A stretch of 51,763 nucleotides of DNA from Deinococcus sp. LM3 (GTDB lineage Bacteria; Deinococcota; Deinococci; Deinococcales; Deinococcaceae), in the NCBI RefSeq assembly GCF_002017875.1, contig NZ_MUFV01000008.1, positions 1-51,763 of the forward strand, written 5' to 3'. Shown in pieces: positions 47,545-51,763 of the stretch. The position numbers were made by a program, and so were the translations under genes. Within the stretch, counting starts at the first letter, position 1; the number at the start of each line of letters is the position of its first letter. The notes under the pieces were generated by a model, which saw nothing but the letters and a program-made list of their open reading frames with translations, had not been told where the DNA came from and did no database searches.

Positions 47545-48089
47545 TTAAGGCAGCAGAGCGTTGGCTTTGATCTCGTCGAACGGCATGATCTTGTTCACGA
47601 GCGCCTGGAACACCCAGTTCCCACCGGGCTTCAGGTGCGGCAGGGCGGCCAGGATGGCCTGCGCTTCGCCGGGCGTGAACCGGAAGGGGCGCAGGTCGTC
47701 GGGGATCAGGTGGGCGGCATGAGTTCCTCGGGCGAGAAGAGGCGCGAGCGCGGGACCTTCTTCGCCTGGGGGTCCTTGCCGCCGTGCCCGTTGAGGTACG
47801 TGGCGAGCAGCTGGTACAGCGGGCGGTGCTCGATGTACCGCAGGTAGTGGCCTTCCTCGACGAGCGCTTCGAGTTGCGCGATGGGCCGGTCGAGGAGGGT
47901 GGCGGGGTCGGTGCCGTAGCGTTCGCCGTAAGCGGCGAGGACGCTCAGGATGTGCTGGACGCGTCCGCCTCGCTGGGCGGGCTGCCCTCCTCGGGGCGGT
48001 CGGCGTTTGGGTCGAGGGCCTCCGGGCCGTTCTGGAGGAGGCTGAGGATCTGCCCGAGTTCGTTGGCGGTGACGTTCGCGGTGAGCCAC
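47545..48089 (-). CDS. Tail assembly chaperone, frameshift extension (GT-like)
   Basis: This frame carries HILSVLAAYGERYGTDPATL and continues to LFSPEELMPP. One missing base in GGG (47712-47714) hides its true end: PHLIPDDLRPFRFTPGEAQA to NKIMPFDEIKANALLP, with TAA at 47545-47547. It has no convincing start of its own and lies in the -1 frame relative to the upstream chaperone gene with a shared region, the layout of lambda G/GT. A slippery heptamer C CCA AAC (48005-48011) lies in the overlap in the correct phase. The fusion would assist tape measure and tube assembly. Confidence 0.7.
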
Positions 48090-48623
48090 GCGGCGGTGAC
48101 GGGCTCGCCAGCCTCGTGGGTGCGGGCGTCGAGGTACTCGGCGATCAGGGCGGCGCTACCCTGCGCGACTTCGCGGCTGGTGCCGTCCTCGGGGAGACTG
48201 CCGAGGCGGATGTGTTCCGCGAAGTTCAGGGGCCGGGCGGTGAAGGCGCGGTCCTGGATGCTGAACGGCTCGTCGAGCCAGGACGTGAGTTCCAGCGGCT
48301 GTTCGGGGCGCTTGCCGGTGCGCAGCAGATCAGGATGGGCGTCTGCGTGCTGAGGCCGACGTTCGTCAGGACCCACTCGGCGGGGATGAGGGCATTGCCC
48401 TGCACGCGGTCTGGAGGATCTGGGCGAGCATGCCGGCCATCTCAGTCATGAACGGGGCGAGGACCGCGCCGCTCAGGGCGTCGAGGTCGTAGCGGTCGGC
48501 GATGTCCGCGAGGGTGAGGTCCTCGTCGGCGGTCAGGGGGTGCGCGAAGAACGTCTCGCCGGCGACGGTGAACGGCAGGGCGCGGCGGGTGTTGGTACCA
48601 AAGGCAAATTTCTGGCTTCTCAT
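47945..48623 (-). CDS. Tail assembly chaperone (G-like), with two missing bases
   Basis: ATG 48623 overlaps the upstream stop (ATGA) and gives RSQKFAFGTNTRRALPFTVA to MLAQILQ. Restoring one base at 48408-48409 and one at 48337-48339 joins this through VQGNALIPAEWVLTNVGLST to DLLRTGKRPEQPLELTSWLD and on to DASSTS, ending at 47945. The result is a single protein of about 226 residues. Its place directly before the tape measure, and the second frame it shares by a programmed shift, identify it as the tail chaperone. The visible stop near 48366 is likely a consensus error. Confidence 0.7.
48005..48011 (-). promoter_or_regulatory. Programmed -1 frameshift site CCCAAAC
   Basis: In the chaperone frame the codons are gaC CCA AAC, an exact X XXY YYZ slippery heptamer. 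A -1 slip gives CCC AAA and enters the extension frame, which is open through this region. GC-rich sequence that could fold follows. Confidence 0.75.
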
Positions 48624-48852
48624 GTTGTGACCTCCACGGTCAGGGTGACGCGGGTGTTGAGACTGAAGGGCTCCACGTCACGGGGCAGCTGGACGCACAG
48701 GGCGCGGCCGTGCTCGTTGGTGACGTGGGCGGTGGCGGGGAGAGTGTCCAGGCGCAGGCCGAGGAGAACGGCGTCCAGCTGCCCGTCCCCTCGGCGTGTT
48801 CCGTGATGACGACGACCCCGGGCGTGCCGTCCCAGGTGTCGCGCCAGATCAT
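48620..48852 (-). CDS. Small phage tail protein (about 78 aa, one missing base)
   Basis: ATG 48852 overlaps the previous stop (TGATG) and gives IWRDTWDGTPGVVVITEHAE. With one base restored in the GGG run at 48782-48784 the frame continues QLDAVLLGLRLDTLPATAHV to TVEVTT, stopping in an ATGA overlap with the chaperone gene. It is beta-rich and small. Its place between tail tube and chaperone fits a minor tail protein. The family is not recognised. Confidence 0.55.
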
Positions 48853-49324
48853 CAGACCAGGGTGCCTTTCTCGGGCTTGCCGGGCGCGCGAGGGTGGGGC
48901 TTTCGACGGTGACGGTGCCGTCGCTGGCGCTCTTCACCTTCCAGCTCTTGACGTCCATGATCCCGCGGTACACGGTCTTGCCGGTGCCGGCCCCGGCGGG
49001 CAGGTACTCGAACGCGATGGGGGTCAGGTCACGCCGCGGTCTCCATGATCACGAGCGCCTCGTCGTCCTCGATCCACTGCATTTCGCTCAGGTCGACGCT
49101 GCCGGTGCTGCCGACGGGGATTTCGATCTCGTCGCCCCGGTGCAGAAGTTCTGGAAGCTGATGGTGCGGTTCTCGAAGCCGACGGTGACTTCGCTGGCGA
49201 GGCAGAGTTCCTTGTACGCGGCGGCGGCGGGCATGGCGCCGTTCACTCCGAGGGGGGCGACGCGGAAGATGCTGTCGCGGCCGAGGGTGATCTTTTCTTT
49301 CAGTTCTGCGGCGGTGTAACCCAT
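48852..49324 (-). CDS. Major tail tube protein candidate (about 158 aa, several missing bases)
   Basis: ATG 49324 follows AGGAGGG. The readable parts are GYTAAELKEKITLGRDSIFR to FQNFCTG, then EIEIPVGSTGSVDLSEMQWI, then PIAFEYLPAGAGTGKTVYRG to SDGTVTVESPTLA and a restored end GKPEKGTLV with the stop at 48852-48854. Single bases appear missing near 49135-49140, two near 49026-49034, and one at 48882-48884. Size, beta-rich character and position before the chaperones fit the tail tube subunit. Confidence 0.6.
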
Positions 49325-49358
49325 GGTGGTTCCCTCCTGAAGGGGATGAGCGCGCGGC

Positions 49359-49736
49359 TCAGGGAGTGACGGTGACGAGGATCTGGTCGGGGTAGCGGTC
49401 AGTGGCCTGCAGGACCTGCGGGGCGGCGACGCTGCGGAAGGCGCTGGCCAGAGCGGTGAAGAACGGCGTGAGGCTCTGCCCGTCGTGCGCGACCGCGCGG
49501 ATCGGGTACCGGTCGATGGTGATCGCGCCGGCGAAGGTGCTGATCACGTCGCTGTCGGGCGTGGCGGGAATCAGGACTTCCAGGCCGGTGACGGTCACCC
49601 CTTCGGGCGGGTCTCCGGTGTACAGAGCCGGCGTCTGCGCGCCGTTCGGCCAGGTGTACGTCCCGGGCGTGACGTCCCCGTCCCGCAGGGCCGCCTCGAC
49701 CGCCTCGCGCAGCTGGAGGGGGGTGGGTTGCTTCAC
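49359..49736 (-). CDS. Tail terminator-like protein (125 aa)
   Basis: GTG 49736 overlaps the upstream stop (GTGA). The protein is intact: a helix (LQLREAVEAALRDG), then a beta-rich middle (ALYTGDPPEGVTVTGLEVLI), then a helix with FFTALASAFRSVA. Size and alpha/beta layout, and its place directly before the tail tube, match tail terminator proteins (lambda U-like). The assignment is from position and shape. Confidence 0.55.
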   Translation of the reverse strand: MKQPTPLQLREAVEAALRDGDVTPGTYTWPNGAQTPALYTGDPPEGVTVTGLEVLIPATPDSDVISTFAGAITIDRYPIRAVAHDGQSLTPFFTALASAFRSVAAPQVLQATDRYPDQILVTVTP

Positions 49737-50133
49737 GGGTCCTGCCGGTACGCGCGGGCGAATTCCTGCGCGAGGTTCACGTTGCGCAGCGCCTGGGCGG
49801 GCGCGTTGCGGGCGGGGAGGCTGTAGCGGCGTTTGCGGAACACCGCGCCGAGGAACATCGCGGCGGCGTACTCGGCCGTCCAGGTGATCTGGGCGTTCAG
49901 CGGCCCGGTGAGGCGCGGGGCCTGCTGACTGCGGGCGAGGGTGCCGGTGTCGACGATGTTGCGCCTGGGGCCGGCCACCTCGCCGTTCACGCGGTTGGTG
50001 GTGCCGGGCCACGCCCAGGTGCGGGCGCGGATGAGCAGCGCGGCGCGCTTCCCGACCGCGTCGGCCGTGGCGAGCAGGCGCGGCGGCCCCGGTCCTCGAT
50101 GGGGCGGATGTCGGTGGTGACGCGCACGGCCAT
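49733..50133 (-). CDS. HK97 gp10-like tail completion protein (about 133 aa, one missing base)
   Basis: ATG 50133 starts AVRVTTDIRPIEDRG. Restoring one base in the CCCC at 50087-50090 continues LLATADAVGKRAALLIRART, then WPGTTNRVNGEVAGPRRNIV, then DTGTLARSQQ and YAAAMFLGAVFRKRRYSLPA. The motif order (N-terminal helices, DTG.L..S, then Y...V..G) is that of gp10-family tail completion proteins. It overlaps the next gene by GTGA. Confidence 0.65.
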
Positions 50134-50135
50134 GG

Positions 50136-50531
50136 TCAGTCCTCGCTGGCCGGGGCGGGCGCGTCCGGCGCTTCGAACGGCAGCAGCCCGTGCAGCAGCG
50201 GTTCGAGGTCCATCAGGGCGTCCGACTCGGCCTGCTCGTACACGAGGCCCTCGTCGAAGCGGCCGTACCGGCGGGCGACGTCGTTGTTGTACGCCGCGTA
50301 CCCGCTCAGGACGAGCTTCAGGACGCCGCGCAGCCGGTACCCGTGCCGGGCCTCGTCGTTCACGAGGTCCGGGTTCACGCGGACGAGGACGGTGCGGGTG
50401 ACGCGGTCCACAGCGAAGGTCGCGGCGTCCTCCTGGTCGGGGGCGTCCTCGACGGTGACGCGGGCGAGCAGGCGGTCCAGGGTGGATTCCGGCGCGTCGG
50501 CTTTCGGGGATGCTTTCTTTCGTGGGGTCAT
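50136..50531 (-). CDS. Phage head/tail region protein (131 aa)
   Basis: An intact frame from ATG 50531, overlapping the upstream stop (ATGA). It has a Lys-rich N-terminus (TPRKKASPKAD), a beta-rich centre (RTVLVRVNPDLVNDEARHGY) and an acidic C-terminus. It lies two bases before the gp10-like gene and belongs to the head-tail joining group. The family is not recognised. Confidence 0.55.
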   Translation of the reverse strand: MTPRKKASPKADAPESTLDRLLARVTVEDAPDQEDAATFAVDRVTRTVLVRVNPDLVNDEARHGYRLRGVLKLVLSGYAAYNNDVARRYGRFDEGLVYEQAESDALMDLEPLLHGLLPFEAPDAPAPASED

Positions 50532-50862
50532 GGGGTCCTCCAGAGGGCTAGGAACCGCTGCCCGAACTGGGCTTCGGTGGCGGTGTCCTCGTCCGGGTAG
50601 GCGAGTTGCACGGTGAGCGTCCCGGCCTGCCCGTCGATGACGAGCGGGGACCGGCTGCCCCAGCGCACGCCGTCCGGACGGCTGGTAGGCGCGGTGAGGC
50701 TGCCCCAGCGACCGATCAGCACCAGGTCCGCGTTGTCCGCTCCGACCGTGTCCCGGAGTTTCGGGTCGGTGGTGGCGCTCAGGCGGGCCTGCATGGCCAG
50801 CGTGGCGCCGGAGCGGGGACGAGGTTGCCCAGCGAGTCCCGGACCATGCCCTGCCTCGGCAC
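50528..50862 (-). CDS. Phage head closure-like protein (about 111 aa, one missing base)
   Basis: The probable start is GTG 50862 (or ATG 50847), giving PRQGMVRDSLGNLVPRSGAT after one base is restored in GGGG at 50815-50818. It continues LAMQARLSATTDPKLRDTVG to the end QFGQRFLALWRTP. A small beta-barrel pattern (GTLTVQLAYPDEDTATEAQF) fits head closure or stopper proteins. The upstream boundary with the next gene is not certain. Confidence 0.5.
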
Positions 50863-51255
50863 GCCGAATGCCAGGTCGTGGACGCGGTGCGTTCGACGAG
50901 CGGCGCGACCCCGCGCGACCAGGAACAGGTTCCGCCCGGCGGGATTCAGGACTGGCGCGACCGGCACGTGGATCCGGCCACCCGCGTCCGTGAGTGTCCA
51001 GCCGGGCGTGAGGGCCGCCTCGTGGTACGGCAGCAGGGCCGTGAAACTGCGGCTGCTGATGCCGGGCTCGTGCACTTCCGGCGCGTCGGTGCTGCGGTCC
51101 TCCTCCTGGCCGATCAGGGCGCGCAGAGGCTCGGGCGGCTGCCCGAAGCGCTGGAACGTGACGGGCTGCGCGAGATCGCTGGCCAGAACGTCCGCGATGA
51201 TCGGGCCGACCTGATCCAGCTGCGCGGACGCGGCGTTCAGCAACCCCAAGATCAC
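50779..51255 (-). CDS. Phage structural protein, head-tail joining region (end uncertain)
   Basis: ATG 51255 overlaps the upstream stop (ATGA). It starts with a helix (LGLLNAASAQLDQVGPIIAD), and a beta-rich part follows (YHEAALTPGWTLTDAGGRIH, NPAGRNLFLVARG). The last about 50 codons of the open frame overlap the next gene, and a base may be missing near 50920, so the true C-terminus is unclear. No family is recognised. Confidence 0.45.
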   Translation of the reverse strand: MILGLLNAASAQLDQVGPIIADVLASDLAQPVTFQRFGQPPEPLRALIGQEEDRSTDAPEVHEPGISSRSFTALLPYHEAALTPGWTLTDAGGRIHVPVAPVLNPAGRNLFLVARGRAARRTHRVHDLAFGVPRQGMVRDSLGNLVPAPAPRWPCRPA

Positions 51256-51683
51256 CGGGCTACCCCCGCGAACGCGAGGAATCCGGCGGGTGCCGGGTTG
51301 ATCAGCCTGAGCAGCTCGCCCGCGAGGTCATCCCAGGTCTGCCCGGCCACGCCGTACTGCGCCGCGCCGTCCATGCTGACCTTGCTGAGCTTCACTTCCA
51401 GTCCGGGGATCTTGATGCTGTCGATGCCGCCGGCGCTGGTGGCGGCCGTGGTGAGCGCCGTCACGCCGCCCGTCAGGGCCGCCTGGTATGCCAGGGCCTT
51501 CGCGGCGATGGCGGTGCGGGCGGTGGTCAGGGCGGGCTCCTGCAGGGCGTCCGGCGCGAGATTCAGGCGCGTCAGTTCCCCCTGCACCCACTGCGCGCCC
51601 AGATTCAGGAACGGCTGAGCGACCGACGGGAGGCCCGGGATGGGCAGCAGCGCCGGCACGTCAGTGGACGCGAGGGTGATCAC
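51252..51683 (-). CDS. Phage structural protein, head-tail joining region (143 aa)
   Basis: An intact frame from ATG 51683 to a four-base overlap with the next gene. It is mostly helical, Ala/Leu-rich, with a middle segment (IDSIKIPGLEVKLSKVSMDG) and a C-terminal helix pair. Size and position suit a head-tail adaptor or connector. It starts four bases before the stop of the gene cut by the window edge. Confidence 0.5.
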   Translation of the reverse strand: MITLASTDVPALLPIPGLPSVAQPFLNLGAQWVQGELTRLNLAPDALQEPALTTARTAIAAKALAYQAALTGGVTALTTAATSAGGIDSIKIPGLEVKLSKVSMDGAAQYGVAGQTWDDLAGELLRLINPAPAGFLAFAGVAR

Positions 51684-51686
51684 GGG

Positions 51687-51763
51687 TCAGTCCTCGTCGT
51701 CGAGAACCTGACCGCTGGTGATCAGGTCCCGCACGAACCGGTAGCGGTGACGTCCACCCAGTC
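51687..51763 (-). CDS. Partial phage gene at the right window edge
   Basis: Only the C-terminal 24 residues are visible (HRYRFVRDLITSGQVLDDED), with the stop at 51687-51689. The prophage late operon therefore continues beyond the window. Confidence 0.5.
   Translation of the reverse strand, partial: LGGRHRYRFVRDLITSGQVLDDED

Overview
The window is GC-rich, and several genes sit 4-9 nt downstream of a TAnnnT -10 box with little or no leader (7665, 9431, 10809, 22290, 24479 and 25853). This, together with the ParA type and the small transposable repeats, suggests a Deinococcus-like bacterium. The genus is an inference; no rRNA or other marker gene is present. The replicon is either a plasmid or secondary chromosome carrying a prophage, or a phage-plasmid.

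Layout. 1-5.1 kb: small + strand genes coupled by ATGA/GTGA overlaps (zinc ribbon, membrane peptides, multi-winged-helix proteins, ASCH, MazG-like) that look like phage or plasmid accessory genes. 5.1-7.5 kb: an RCC1-propeller lipoprotein coupled to a small peptide with a lasso-type leader motif. 7.6-10.8 kb: a TPR/winged-helix regulator, a WYL regulator and a truncated casA (cas8e) remnant. 10.8-12.5 kb: parA-parB. 12.5-16.7 kb: a class 3 lipase gene followed by four paralogous lipoprotein genes, the layout of a toxic lipase effector with tandem immunity genes. 17.0-17.6 kb: a five-repeat CRISPR array with its leader. 17.9-51.8 kb: the late region of a long-tailed prophage on the minus strand. 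From high to low coordinates it holds head completion genes, tail tube, tail assembly chaperones with a programmed frameshift, a very large tape measure, tail tip and fibre proteins, a surface-polysaccharide cassette, and a lysis cluster with an M15-type endolysin.

The prophage has been hit several times. An IS66-family element (22222-23738, 8-bp duplication) splits an acyltransferase gene. A Tn3-family transposon (33069-38235, 5-bp duplication) carrying two lipoprotein-type cargo genes splits the tape measure gene. An AT-rich insert with a delta-60-repeat lipoprotein (45.5-47.5 kb) lies between the chaperone and tape measure genes, and two MITE-like repeats sit nearby. The prophage as written is therefore unlikely to make functional tails.

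About fifteen genes are broken by single missing bases, mostly in G or C runs. Adding one base at each site restores ATGA/GTGA-coupled reading frames. This argues that many of these 'pseudogenes' are consensus errors; each is noted in its entry.
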